Assembly: GCA_025642065.1 (NCBI GenBank)
Contig: JAODUP010000127.1
Location: 949,501-1,013,500, forward strand
From: Paralvinella palmiformis
Lineage: Eukaryota; Annelida; Polychaeta; Terebellida; Alvinellidae
DNA: 64,000 bases
Direction of reading: 5' to 3'
This document shows, one piece after another, positions 13,880 through 25,594 of this stretch. Numbering within the stretch: the first letter of the stretch is position 1; every line of letters starts with the position of its first letter. A program made the translations under genes and the position numbers. The notes beneath the pieces were generated by a model. The model had not been told where the DNA came from. It searched no databases and saw only the letters and a program-made list of their open reading frames with translations.

Positions 13880-14360
13880 TTCTGGAGCTGGCTGCTATTT
13901 GGCTGCCACTGTTTCCAGGTCTTCATAAATACGGCCGTCCGCACTCTTTCTGTTGATGTTCAGCTTGGCTTTGTAATTGAAGACAATATCCTGATCGCTC
14001 CAGTATTTGTCTAGCTGATTCTTGAATGAATTAATGCTGGGGGCTTCAGCTACCTCCCTAGTCAGACTGTTCCATGTGTTAATTATTCTAATAGAAAAAG
14101 TTTGTTTTCGTATATTTTTGTTTATTCGCTCTATATATAATTGGTATTTGTGGCCTCTTGGACTTGTTCGATCTGCTGATTCTAATCTGGTTTTGAGGAA
14201 TATCGTAACGTTTTTGTCGTAAATTTCATTCATTATTTTGTAGACCTCAATCATATCTCCTCTTATTCTTCTATAGACTAGGGTTGGTATTTTAAGTTGA
14301 ATTAATTGTTCTTCATATGATAATTTTGCTAAGTGTTTATGTTGTTTTCGGCTGTTGGTC
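13880..14360 (-). pseudogene. LINE reverse-transcriptase C-terminal fragment
   Basis: The minus-strand frame reads RGDMIEVYKIMNEIYD, then IRKQTFSIRIINTWNSL and INSFKNQLDKYW. This is the conserved region after the thumb domain of many metazoan CR1/L2-type reverse transcriptases, where a WNSLP-like and a FKN.LD..W motif occur. The catalytic core is absent, so this is a 5'-truncated retrotransposon relic. The frame ends at 13895. Confidence 0.65.
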
Positions 14361-15264
14361 TAAATCATTGGCTAATTTATGTGACATCTCTCACGACGAT
14401 ATAAAACGAATTGTGTGTCAATTGACACAAACGACTAAGAAGGCTATCGGCAAAAGATACAATGGGACTCGTACATCCACAATTTAGAAGGTACGCGTTA
14501 ACATTCGTTGTCAGATTATTTTCGTGAATTTGTACTTTGTAGATCTAGTCAAGTTGTTCAATTTGCTGTAGGTCATATTAGTATTATTACCTCTAAATAT
14601 TTATTGCTATGTTGTAACGTATTGTGATAGTTGTTTTCATTAAACTAGTGTATGGACATTAATAGCTAATTCGTTGTTTCATAAAGATATAATTATGTCT
14701 ATTTCACATCTTTTTATATTTAAATTTGTCATGGATCTTTGTAATGAAGTGGGGATGCATTAGATATATAATTTGTATAAGCAATGCTTCGAGCATCCTC
14801 ATTTTCAACATTCTATATGTGTTTGTCTTCATTAAAATGATGTATTATGAATGTTGAAATAAACAATTTAAATTGAAAATTGAATTGACATAGCTATAGC
14901 ATCATTTTGAATAATTGCTTTCGCATAACATTAAGTCATGTAATACTGAGTAGATCTAAATTAGTTTTCTTCTTGTAGTTAGGACAACTACTGATGGATC
15001 AGTGCGAGCTCTCTGCTACCGAAGTCAACGGAAGAACGAAAAACCCCATCAACTAACATTAGGTATAATATTGTTGTATGATATTGGCATATGAACTGTG
15101 AGTTGACAAACCATGCAACAGTATTTTGTCAGCTTAATTTCAGTCATATGCATATTTTAAACGTTAGTTACGGGATCTAACTCGAGTAACACTTAATTTA
15201 TTAGTAATATTGAATTTCTGTGAGCATGCTACAACATTCTGCTACATTAAACTTAAAATGGCAT

Positions 15265-16476
15265 ATGTTTCAGTTGACTATCACAGCAGCGACTGGATTG
15301 ACAACTGTGTCACAGCATACATGCTCATGTATAGCAGGGAAAGCTTTCTGCCAGCACCGAGTCGCGGCGTTGTACCAGCTGTCACATTACCAGGCCTACA
15401 ATGTAGTTCGTGTTCCTGAAATCGTGACATCTACTTCAGCGCCACACAAATGGCCTGTGCCGCCCCGAACCCATGGTTGTGCGTGTTGACAGATATCAGA
15501 CATCACAATAGTTAAGTCCACAGTCCCAGACAATGACAGCCCGCCACAAAAAAGGAAGTGCTATGGTGTTTCAAGTAATGTCTACAATCTTGTGAATGTT
15601 CCGGTAAGCGAGCTCCGGATTCGTGAACAACTGATGCCGACACTAGTTGCTCATGACCCAGCATCACAGTGGCTGCATTTGTCGGACATGAAGGATAATC
15701 CAATACCAGTCACGTGCCAGTATGGGACTGTGCCGAGGGGTTGTGTTATTTCTTACCAAGCATCAGTTGTGATGGGCACATCATCTACAAGTGTTACCGA
15801 TCCCCAGACTTCATCTCCCCGGATTTTGAGCCAGTCATCGTGTCTGATGCTACTTATCAATTCTTGTATAGATCGCTACAAGTCACTGCAGATGAATCCC
15901 GTCAGTTTGAGCGTGACACACGTGACCAAGCAAAGTGCCCCCAGTGGTTTAAATTACGTGAAAACCGAATTACTGCATCAAATTTCAAGGCAGTTACTTG
16001 AAGTTTGCGACTCTTGCAGAGAGTCTCTTGAAGAGGTCAACAGTGAAGACGCCTGCCATGGAGTTTGGGACACTTCATGAGAGTGACGCAGCAGACATAT
16101 ACGCGGCAACATATGACTTTGAACTCTTTCCAGTTGGATTTATAATTAACCCAATGAGGAGCTACCTTGGCTGTCCTCCAGACAGACGTGTCTATGGCAG
16201 GAATCACAATGAAATGGGGCTACTAGCGGTTAAGCGCACCATGGAGTCTGTCAGTGATGTTTCATATCTGAGGGTAGTTGGTGAAGGACTCACCAGTATT
16301 ATGAACAGTGCATGGGGCAGATGGGGCTGACAGGTGATTTTCTTGTATGATGCAAAAATAATTCACACTGTGAGCGAATAAAATTTGACCCTGCTGTCTT
16401 TGCACGCATGTTGGCAGAGATAGATGCATTCTTTGTAGAACACTTCCTACCAGCTTTGGCTGCAAAGAACTCCTGA
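15265..16476 (+). pseudogene. SWIM zinc finger plus YqaJ-type nuclease gene of a DNA transposon (broken)
   Basis: Three plus-strand frames continue one another with frameshifts near 15490, 15760 and 16000. First comes a SWIM-like C-x-C...C-x-H finger (HTCSCIAGKAFCQHR), then a linker, then a YqaJ-like nuclease region (CPQWFKLRENRITASNFKAV, MEFGTLHESDAADIYAA, LGCPPDRRVYG), and finally HCERIKFDP. The PD of the G.PPD motif survives, but the catalytic Glu expected in the E-x-K motif is Ala (GLLAVKRT), so nuclease activity would be lost even without the frameshifts. Exons at 14462-14490 and 14983-15062 could be its N-terminus but do not join in frame. It faces the THAP/DDE transposase at 17304-18300, a pairing I associate, from memory, with ISL2EU elements. 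Confidence 0.7.
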
Positions 16477-17303
16477 AACTACAGCACTCGTGTTATACCT
16501 ATTTAATTTAACATTTAACCGTTTTGAGGTTGTGATTTATTGACCAGTGTCAAAATACTATTTTTCTATGAAGAAAGTTTTTTTTATAATGTATTTTATA
16601 CATTTATTATATATGAACCTCAGTAGTGTGCAAATACAGTTTATTATTACTTTATTTAGTGCTTCATATAATGTTTTTGCTATTATTATATGTGAACGTT
16701 AGCAGTGATATTGATTTTTTTACATCACAATTGAGTTTATTTGCAACCAACCCTAGTAGACTTCAATATCAATCTCTACTAGAAATAATAGGCAAGTAAA
16801 CTGCCTTATCTCTGTTTATTATACCTCTAGCAGGCTTAATAGTTGAGAAGGGAATTACAAAAACTATATTTCTGTTATACTCGGGTAGAGGACATATTTT
16901 TAATGATAAAATAGGTTTGAATCCTTTCTATGCATTAAGTCTGTTTCTTACATCTCTAGCACATATGTAACAACCGAGAAGGGAATTATTAATACTTAAG
17001 TCATACTATCTTTTTTATGAAATATGTAAAGCCTGTTTAGAGGAGGGCAGTTTTTACCGATTATTGGTCTGTGCTATACTTTTGCTTGTGACAAGGTGTT
17101 CCTCTAGTCCAGTTGTTGGAAAATCAACGGGTTGTCTATGTATATATTTGATATGGAATAAACTGTACATATGTTGCAAACTATGTTATTATTTAAAATA
17201 GCTAGCACATAAAAAGAGATATAATGTAAAACTTTGAACAATTATTTATTGTTAGGAAACATCCCTTCATCCGAACACTCAGAAACGCCTATCTGTATCA
17301 CTG
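16477..17303. other. AT-rich spacer between the convergent transposon genes
   Basis: No gene is seen. It is probably part of the same element. Confidence 0.45.
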
Positions 17304-18300
17304 TCAACCGTCTATATTGTCATCACCTGTCTGCAGCAAGCTACCACGAACGTTTGTCAACAGACAACACACTGTCCACATCTGGTTAATTGAACCAGCA
17401 CATGTCAGTGGCACCACCCTATCAAAGAAGTGGTAGCACTTCACTCGACGGATTGTACACTCAACATGCACACGTACCCACACAATGGCCTGTGTGTCTA
17501 TCACCTCTTGCTTGGTGAACTGGGGTCGTGTCGCTGTCAGGAAAGGCGGAATCACGAGAGTAGCGCCAACTTTGGCCAATTCTCCTTCTATTGTCAATCC
17601 TTTATCGCATGTGATGGCATTATCCGACACAGAGCCAGGATGTAGGGGAGACACAACGTGCATGTCCGCTAGCTCCATGTCAATGTTGCCAAATCGCAGC
17701 TTCTGCAGGACTAACAGGAACTGGGTTACGGTTGAAAGTGTTCACTGGTCAGGTGCAAACACACGACTGCTTGTGTCATTCGTCACAGATGTTGCGAGTA
17801 TGTAATCACCCTTGAATCTGTTGGCTCGATGGACCGAAAGAATGCCATCAAAGTAGCATATGAAGGGAAACCAGTGTACAACGTCACAAGTTCATCATCC
17901 TTTGACAATCGTGTCAAGAAGCATCCTTCCCTTCTTAGGCTCGCCACTTCTGCATGTGGTCGGACAATCTCGGCTTGGGCAGCTACAAACTGGTCTGCTG
18001 GGTGTTGGATTGTAACCCTGTATGATGAATTTGTTGCTTCCAATTAATAAATTAAATCAATACTACTGTATCATCGCACATTATAAACATATATCGATTA
18101 TCGCCCACCGATAATTGGTGCGCATTTAAGTTGCATATTTACTTTAAACGCCGGTCCTGAGTCACGTCGAATTTTGAACATTCATGCTAAATATCTGTGT
18201 CTGGTGGTAACGCCGTCTGGAAATATATGAAATCTGATGGGAACAGAAGTTTCACTTCTGGAAATGCTTTTGCAACCAGGCACACAACAGTAGACCATGG
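17304..18300 (-). pseudogene. THAP-finger DDE transposase (DDE_Tnp_4 type), internally deleted
   Basis: On the minus strand a THAP zinc-finger start lies at 18300-18182 (MVYCCVPGCKSISR, then RFHIFPD). It is followed by a helix-turn-helix-like region at 18043-17783 (SKDDELVTLYTGFPSY, ATLMAFFRSIEP), LQKLRFGNIDMELADM near 17690, and a DDE domain to 17304 (ITCDKGLTIEGELAK, LVIPPFLTATRPQFTK, RVHVECTIRRVK, INQMWTVCCLLTNV). The second catalytic Asp (CDKG) and the Glu (HVEC) remain. The stretch that should carry the first catalytic Asp is missing between ELADMHVVSP and LHPGSVSDN. Frames are broken at several points. Convergent with the YqaJ gene, so probably one element. Confidence 0.75.
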
Positions 18301-18775
18301 TGTTGCTGAGGCGAATGCTATGGCTGTATTGCAACTGCCCTCGTTTTCTATCCAAGATGGCGCGAGTGCCGGAAATGTCAAGAGTGCATTATACGAGAAA
18401 GGTGTTAAAACATGTTGGAAAGATTTCGTGTAATTTCGGGAACTGACGAAAATCCTTCTAAATTTTAAAATTCAAGAGGAATAAATTAAAAACAAACAAT
18501 GAGAAAACAATGCAATATAATAAGCTCCATGACACTGCATGTTACCACTTTTCTTTAAACTTGTACTCGGCTGAGAAAGGTCTAAAGAGCTAGAATATAT
18601 GGAGAAAAACATACATCATAAATGGTTTATTTTCTGTTGTAGTCCCTTTCTGTTTTTCAAATATAAAAAATATTTTCTTCGTTGCTAATATTTATTCATA
18701 TATTTTACAGTTTTATGTTATATTATTTATTTATTCCTAATATCTATTAATAGATTACCAGGATTGGACATTTGT
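18301..18775. other. Outer end of the THAP/YqaJ element and AT-rich spacer
   Basis: No other gene is supported. A plus-strand frame at 18197-18433 overlaps the THAP exon antisense and is taken as a shadow. I could not locate terminal inverted repeats. Confidence 0.4.
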
Positions 18776-20400
18776 TTACTGAATGTGATAACGCGATGTA
18801 ATCTTCCACAATTGACCATAACCTGATCTACATATAATATTCACCCGTTGTTCCATGGTCACAGTGGAGTCGAACCTGACAGCTAGATTTCTCACACACG
18901 ATGTATATGCAATTAAAGAATTGCCTACTTTAACAGAGATGGTATCCATGCTTTTGGAATTATGCCTAGAGGAGAATAGCATGATTCTGTCTTGTCTGTG
19001 TTCAACTTCAACATGTTGCGGCACATCCAGGAATCGATGTCTGAGACAACTTTCGATACGGGTTAGAGCCTCAAACTGTGCAACGTCATCTTTCGGTTTG
19101 AATGCTAAATACAGTTGGGTGTCGTCAGCGTAAAATTGGTGGCGTAGTCCATGGGTCCTTATTCCATCACTAAGTCGTTCGGTGTATATAACGTAGCTTT
19201 TTTCGACCTAGTACATATCCCTGAGGTACGCTACATTCCATGAGGACAGGTTCGGACAGTTCACCATCGACATACAAACAGTCTGGCACTTATCTGTGAG
19301 TTTTGACGTAATCCAGGAGAGTGGCTTACCCGAGATGCCGTAGCAATGCTCAAGGCGATGAAGTAACGTGCGGTGATCTACGGTGTCAAATATAGCAGAC
19401 AAATCAAGCAAAACGAGCACGGAAACACAACCTTGATCGGGAGACTGTATAATAACATTTTGTACTTTGAGCAGAGCTGACTCTGTTGAGTGAAACTTCC
19501 TGTATGCTGACTAATAACATTCACGAAGAGAGTTTATCACAAGCTGGCGTTCCAGGCGTACATCAACAACCGTCTCCAACACGAACAGAAGGCTGAACAC
19601 CAGTCGAAACTGCCTCAGCGTATCAGGACACAGTCGTGGCCTTTTGAGGAGAGGCCTGATACAAGCACACTTGAAGTCCCTGGGAACGTAGCTATTTGTC
19701 ACATACACAGGATCAAGTTCACACGTTTTATCAGGCGATTTCATGATAATGGCTCTCACTTCCTCTTGGGACGACGCAGACACCAATGTCACAAAGGACT
19801 CTGATACCTCTGTATGTTTTTCGAGTAACTGGCTAACGGGGCTAGCAATAGAGTATAAATAATGTTTCATAATATCAATCTTCCGTGTATTAAAGGAATT
19901 ACTAAAATGCTGTGCTTGTTCCTTCGGCGTCCCTCCGTTTGGTAGGGTGGGGGCGCCACTGTCACCCAATATATGCTTTGTTAACCGATAGATGCCGTTG
20001 GTGTCGCTTCCGCAGACATTAACTTTACCTGAGTAGTACGACATTCTCGATTACCTCAATAGTTTGTTCATCACTACACACTGATTTCTATATATTGGTG
20101 ATCAACGGTCAGTCTAAATGTTCGCCGTTTACGCTCAAGTTTACGTCTAAGATGTTTCGCCCGATGCAGATCGTCTGTATAATAGAAACAGTCGGACCTC
20201 TTTGTTCGGAAAGGAACGTTTACTGATAACAGAGACTTCAATCCATCATTGGAGGCATTCACCAATACATCTACGGAGTTTCCAGACTGATGTAGTAAGG
20301 TAGAGCCCACAATATCACGTTTAAAACTCTCGACAAAAACGGCATGCAGTTTTCTGATATTATCTTTCTAGGGGGAGCTGGCTTGGCAACATTCGCTGTG
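18776..20400 (-). pseudogene. CR1/L2-like LINE reverse transcriptase (broken)
   Basis: In minus-strand order: a pre-RT linker (HLRRKLERKRRTFRL), an RT N-terminus (SPDKTCELDP), AYRKFHSTESALLKVQN, LDLSAIFDTVDHRTLL with the first catalytic Asp, then a gap, the intact catalytic YADDTQLYLAF near 19120, and a thumb region (VRNLAVRFDSTVTME) to 18776. Several frameshifts and stops interrupt it. The endonuclease domain is not seen, so it is a 5'-truncated, inactive copy. Confidence 0.8.
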
Positions 20401-21186
20401 CAAGTCACTGCAAAATGATCTCTATTCTATGCAAATGTAAATGGTATGCTATTGGTATATTATGTTAAACAAGGAATGATTTTTTACTTATTTTTTCACG
20501 AAACAAATTGGGATTAGAACAAAACATTCTCCGACTAGGTAAGTGACACGTGATTTTATAGTTAATATTATATCATATTTCATGTCCGGATTGTATTGTA
20601 TAATACCTGGAATACAGTTTGTTTATCTACACGTGCCAAATACAAATAACCAAAGGACACAAAACCCAGTTAAACTGGGTGGGAACAGTTAATGGAAAAT
20701 TGGCAAAAGTGACTCAAAATTTCATCAGTGCACATATTTGTGTTTAGTAATTTTACTGTAATAGACTACAAGAGCTACGTGGATAGATAATACGAAAAAT
20801 TTCAACAAATAGCCACTTGTTTAGCCAACAGTAGCTAGTTAGATAGATATGTATACGGAAACGTGCATAATATTATCTTTGTTTTTTCTGGTTGAGAAAA
20901 AAGAAGAAAAAACCCCAACATAATAGGTAGTACAAATTACAGGGTTCACACACGTGCACACACATAGACACAGACACACACAACACACACACACACACAC
21001 GCACACAACACACACAGACACACACAACACACAAGCACATACTAACGTCCTACATCACTAAATGCTTGTACATAATGTAAACACAGAGAAGATCGTTCAG
21101 TGACGTGGAACAGCGAAAATTGGACGCTTTGTTAAGCCGTGTTTGTCCATCACATATCAATAATATAGATAGTTCTTGTATATCTA

Positions 21187-21226
<40 letters not shown>

Positions 21227-21390
21227 ATACCATAACCAGATATATTCCTTATTATTTATTATCTTTCTCCTTAAAACAGTCTCGCAGCAATTCCAAACGT
21301 ACATCTGCGGAATCTTCGAAAACGAAACAATAGTTCTGGTAAACAAAAAGACCCGATTACCAATCAATAAAACCCAAAACCTTGTGTGAC

Positions 21391-21422
<32 letters not shown>

Positions 21423-21430
21423 TACATGTA
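20401..21430. other. Non-coding stretch
   Basis: It holds (CA)n arrays around 20948-21030 and 21392-21424 and an (AT)n array at 21191-21223. No gene is seen. Confidence 0.5.
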
Positions 21431-21613
21431 TTGATGATTGATGTTTTACGGCCACTTTTGTGCACAATGTAGGCTAAATGGGCCGAGCGACCTCCAAAGG
21501 TAATGAGACGAACTGAAAGACGAAACAACCTTCAGATATGCCCACGCCGGGATTCGAACACGGGTGGTAGTGATCTGTGGTCCAGCACGCTACCGCTAGA
21601 CCACGGAGGCGCC
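21431..21613 (-). repeat. tRNA-derived SINE, family S, copy 2
   Basis: On the minus strand GGCGCCTCCGTGGTCTAG starts the element, with a B box GTTCGAATCCC and a tail GTGGCCGTAAAACATCAATC. It is the best-preserved copy of the family and ends about 30 bp before the left inverted repeat of the Tc1-like element. Confidence 0.8.
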
Positions 21614-21644
21614 AGGTACACACATATATGGAGACAGGCAGACG

Positions 21645-21765
21645 GTGCTAGGAGAGTTGCTCACCGGACAGTTGCTCACCGGACAGTTGCTCACAAAGCA
21701 AATGAAAAAGTGGACACTTGCTCACCAGTGAATTTTAATGAGAAAAAACTACACATAATTATATT
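21645..21765. repeat. Left inverted repeat of the Tc1-like element
   Basis: Tandem GTTGCTCACCGGACA units, then AAGTGGACACTTGCTCACCA. It matches the reverse complement of 23897-24045. Confidence 0.65.
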
Positions 21766-22439
21766 AATAAAATAAAATAATCTCATTAAATAATAATTAT
21801 TTTATTTCAACTATTAATCAGGGTTGGTTGATTTAACTTTCAGACTTTTTCAGGATTTAGGTGCAAGATTAAAAGGGCAAATCATCCCAATAATTATACA
21901 GAATACTAAGAATTATATTTCTGAATTACAAATTAAATGGTAAATTAATTTATGGATTTAAGGTTTTGTAGCAAACTTCAATTTCAATTCCAATAAAAAA
22001 AAATTCCCGAATTAAATTGACCCTCATATCTGTATTAAGTCATGACAAATGAATATTTATTGTTCAAACTTTCAACTAGGTCATATTAGCTATTCTATGT
22101 CTATTATTGGCATATTTTATATTGTTTTGTTTGTTTTATTGTATATATAGTCTAGGAAAAAAGGGTTGGAATATCCCAAAATGTTGCATAAATTAATTTT
22201 TGGAGCACTCTTACAATAACTTTCGTAGTGTTTTTCATAGCATTGTGTCAATCTATATTGTCAATTCATTGTGTTCAATAATATTGAATACAGTTTTTAC
22301 TTAATAATAGTGGCGTATTCGTTTTATTGCCAATTATTTGAGCCTGTGACAAATACTAACAAAAACAATGCTTTTATTGGTAGACATAAAACTTTACAAA
22401 ACAACTGAAATCTACATTCAGAATATTTGTCCTTGTGTT
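21766..22439. other. Non-coding left interior of the Tc1-like element
   Basis: Very AT-rich, with no coding frame. Confidence 0.5.
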
Positions 22440-23451
22440 AAAGCTGATGAATCATGCATGCCAAGCAATATGAAAATATATTCAATACTTCGTGTGGCCT
22501 CCTCTGGCGTTGTATACGGCATGCAAGCGTCGAGACATGCTCAAAACAGGGTTGAGAGCTTCTGATCCAGAATATCTCGCCAGATGTCCTCAACAGCCTG
22601 GGTCAGTTCAGCCACGTTTGTTGGGGGTTGTCCATGTTGTTCAATCCATGTGAGATTTTCGACCAGAGGTTCTCGATCGGGTTCAAATCCGGTGACAGGG
22701 CAGGCCATTCCATTTGCTGCACATTCTCATCTTCGAGGAAATCGAGGACACGTCGCGCTCGGTGTGCTGGAGCATTGTCACCTTGGACTACAAAAATTGC
22801 CTGAAAGTCTCTCCTAGCAAATGGAAGGAATTTGGTTTCCAGGACACCTACCTACTGGTACTGATCCATGTTTCCATCTAATACGTGGAGCTTGGATTTT
22901 GGTTATTGAAGGCACCCCATATCGTGACTCCGCATGTATTCTAGGGAGTGCACACTCATCTAGTAGAGCCCCGTGAGCTTGTCCGCGCACTCGAACACGA
23001 CCATCTTGACGATACGGCAAACATCTGGATTCGTCACTGAACACAACGTGTTGCCAGTGACCATCACATCACGTCGCGCTTGTCGGTGTCTTCTTTGTAG
23101 TAGGAGCTTCCTCACGGGTCGGTTTGCCAAATAACCACCGTTTAAAAGTCGATAATTTACCAGCCGAGTTGTCACAGGAACATTGGTGAAAAGGATATAG
23201 TCGGCACGGAGCTGAGAAGAAGGTTTTGTTCGGTTATTACGGCACGGTCGGAGCAGATATCGGTTATGTCTAGCTGTGGTTTTCTTGGGACTGCCATAAC
23301 TTACCATAGGAGTCGTTATACCAGTCTCCCGATGACGCTTCAGGATCTTAGAGATCGATCTTTGGGCGATCCGGAACACTTGGGCAATGTCCTTCTGGCT
23401 AAACCCGGCCTGGCGCATACCAACGATCCTATTGCACAAATATGCACTCAA
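22440..23451 (-). pseudogene. Tc1/mariner-type transposase (frameshifted)
   Basis: The start at 23451 opens a helix-turn-helix region (RIVGMRQAGFSQKDIAQVF, RSISKILKRHRETG). The catalytic region follows in other frames: FSDESRCLPYRQDGRVRVR with the second catalytic Asp, and WPALSPDLNPIENLW near 22660-22700 with the last acidic residue (DD34E-type LNPIE). Several frameshifts and stops break the frame, so it cannot make an active enzyme. The motif order and spacing are classic for Tc1 proteins of about 340 residues. Confidence 0.85.
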
Positions 23452-23896
23452 TTGACGTCACATGGTTGTTAATTATCTCATATAAAGTTGAGAAAGACTT
23501 TGTTAAAAGGAAGAAGCTTTTCATTTATATAGCCCACAAGCGATCTCAAATGGATTGACAACCAAACAAAAGGACGCTCTATAATTGGTTAATTGCAATC
23601 ACCTCCATCAGTCGTACAACACAGAAATATTGGCAGTAGAGATGTTTGAGTCTATTCTGCATGTCTATGTTGGTTACGCATGAAATATGCATTATATTGG
23701 CTGGATTATCAGACTAAATGTCAAAAAAATTAAAAACTGAGCAATATATTCCAAACTTATTTCATAGACTGTATGTATGTTTCTCCACTCTGTGTAGAGG
23801 TTGAACAAAATAAATATAAATAAGTTTACCTTGATTTGGATGTAGCCTTGCTAGAAGCTGCATCATTAGTTGTATTTTCATTTAATGTTTTTAATT

Positions 23897-24045
23897 AAAA
23901 ATTCACCTTTTTTCTTATTACAAATTCACTGGTGAGCAAATGTCCACTGTTTCATTTGCTCGGTGAGCAATTGTCCAGGTGAGCAAGTGTCCAGGTGAGC
24001 AAGTGTCCAGGTGAGTAACTGTCCGGTGAACAGCTTCCGTACACC
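23897..24045. repeat. Right inverted repeat of the Tc1-like element
   Basis: Four GGTGAGCAAGTGTCCA units at 16-bp spacing, with a fifth related unit at 23931. Reverse-complement partner of 21645-21765. Confidence 0.65.
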
Positions 24046-24120
24046 CAGACAGACACACCCATCCACAAACACGGATACACACAGAAGATTAGGCATGGAA
24101 TGTAAATCCAACAAACAAAT

Positions 24121-24167
<47 letters not shown>

Positions 24168-24518
24168 CAGACGGACAGACAGACAGAGAGTGGTAAAACA
24201 ATAAAATGATAGACATTAATTTATTATTAGATTTGGCAAAAATGAACTCGAAATAATACAATTGCACTGAACGGGTAGAATGGTGGTCGGTTTTTATATG
24301 TTGACTGTCGCACTTAATTGTAAATGTCCCGGAAGTACGGTTCGTTCATCTTTGGGATTGTTTTCTCTATCGAGATATGATTGTTCCGACAAAACGACGT
24401 CTAAATGGCTTCGATGAAACGAGCCGACAAAATAAAGTGTTCATCAATAATCAACAGCGACAAACAACCAGGCTGTACTCTCTTTTTGTTTGTTTGTTTG
24501 TTTGTTTGTTTACTTCAG
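24046..24518. other. Non-coding stretch with microsatellites
   Basis: It holds (CA)n/(GA)n at 24121-24190 and a (TTTG)n run at 24484-24510 that could act as the pyrimidine tract of the next feature. Confidence 0.5.
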
Positions 24519-24659
24519 TTCAGACATCCTTGATTACGCCGTTGCCGCGACATAACCCGGCAGATGGAATTGGCACGAAGAGGACGACTTCAGCTGATGG
24601 AAAAGTGACTGATGGTCATATTGGCAGGATCAATAGGCCAGTCGTGATCGATCCGTTTG
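24519..24659 (+). CDS. Candidate internal exon of an unrecognised gene
   Basis: A T-rich tract ending TTTACTTCAG precedes base 24519, and a perfect GTAAGT donor follows base 24659 (phase 1). Only one of the three frames is open across the exon, giving about 47 residues with HNPADGIGTKRTTSADGKVT and INRPVVIDPF. It is hydrophilic with no recognised domain. Starting instead at an upstream ATG at 24377 would translate the TTTG repeat as a hydrophobic leader; that reading is possible but less likely. About 280 bp downstream, ATGGAGCGGCGATTAG precedes another GTAAGT (24941), which may belong to the same gene. No neighbouring exon could be tied in, so the gene model is incomplete. Confidence 0.35.
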
Positions 24660-25110
24660 GTAAGTGAAGATTATCGCCCATATCGACTGGTTCTCTTTAG
24701 CCAGCCATTAATATATGATGTCCGTCAAAATGAACCGTTCACAATAACATTATAATAATACTGCTATTAAAAAGGGATCGAAATCGATCGTACCTATTAC
24801 ACGCGTTTAACAATAACGGCCATCTTGATACATTATCGCCGACATTCGAAACGCGTTCTTAATGAAATGGACGCATTTCGGTTTTAATCTTCTGCCGTCT
24901 GAATGGGGAAAAGATGGAGCGGCGATTAGTTCGAAGACGGGTAAGTAAGACGTTTATAGGTGAAGTTTAATCTGATTTTCTCCATTCAAACAATATGTTG
25001 TTGTTGTTGTTGTTGTTGTTATTGTCGTTGATTTGCACGTAGAAGCACGTCCTCCAAATTTGAAGTCATCTATCGATTTCGACAATATCGTCTGGTAGCT
25101 TTTAATATAA
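24660..25110. other. Non-coding stretch
   Basis: It holds a (TTG)n run at 24996-25020 and the weak ATG-plus-donor candidate at 24914-24940. Nothing else is seen. Confidence 0.4.
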
Positions 25111-25291
25111 ATGGCGCTGTTTTACGGGCAACTTTTGGCACGAGGTAGGCTAAATGGGCCGAGTAACCTCCAACGGTAATGAAGCGAAGTGAAATGTGAA
25201 ACACCCTTCTGATATAGCCCGGTCCGGGTTTGAACCCAGGTGCTATTGAACTGTGACCAACCGCGCTACCAGTTATCCCACGGAGGCGCCC
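25111..25291 (-). repeat. tRNA-derived SINE, family S, copy 3
   Basis: A diverged copy: minus-strand head GGCGCCTCCGTGGGATAAC, B-box-like GGGTTCAAACCCGG, and a body GAGGTTACTCGGCCCATTTA. Confidence 0.7.
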
Positions 25292-25594
25292 TTGTAGCAT
25301 ATAGCAAACATGTTTTTTAGAATTATTAGCACACACACACGCACGCACGCGCGCACACAACACGCACACACGTTTGTTACTCCGGCAAGCATCTCCATGG
25401 GTATTAAGCTGCGGACAGAGTTTTTTTCCCATATTATGAGTAATTAGGCTACACTGATATAGGAAATTTGTTAAATGTATAGCTATTATAATCCCGACGT
25501 GTCATTCGCAGTATCGGAGATCTGCCTGAAATCCGCTGTTCTCGACCATGGGTCAGATAGATCAAGTGGATAGGCGCTTTAATTTAGATCCCAC

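Larger units (their letters stand above)
21645..24045 (-). mobile_element. Tc1-like DNA transposon bounded by long inverted repeats
   Basis: Inverted repeats of about 110-150 bp (left about 21645-21765, right about 23897-24045) enclose a Tc1-type transposase relic at 22440-23451. Each repeat contains GTTGCTCACCGGACA-like motifs in tandem: 15-bp spacing on the left (21656, 21671, 21686) and 16-bp spacing on the right (23962, 23978, 23994, 24010), then CAAATGAAA, then CACCAGTGAATTT. About 650 bp on the left and 450 bp on the right inside the repeats are non-coding and AT-rich. It is also possible that a Tc1 copy inserted into an unrelated inverted-repeat element. Confidence 0.6.

Noticed and set aside
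17430..17805. Plus-strand frames over the transposase
   Set aside because: Antisense shadows of the DDE domain, which shows clear family motifs on the minus strand.
18197..18433. Plus-strand 78-residue frame
   Set aside because: Antisense to the THAP zinc-finger exon of the transposase.
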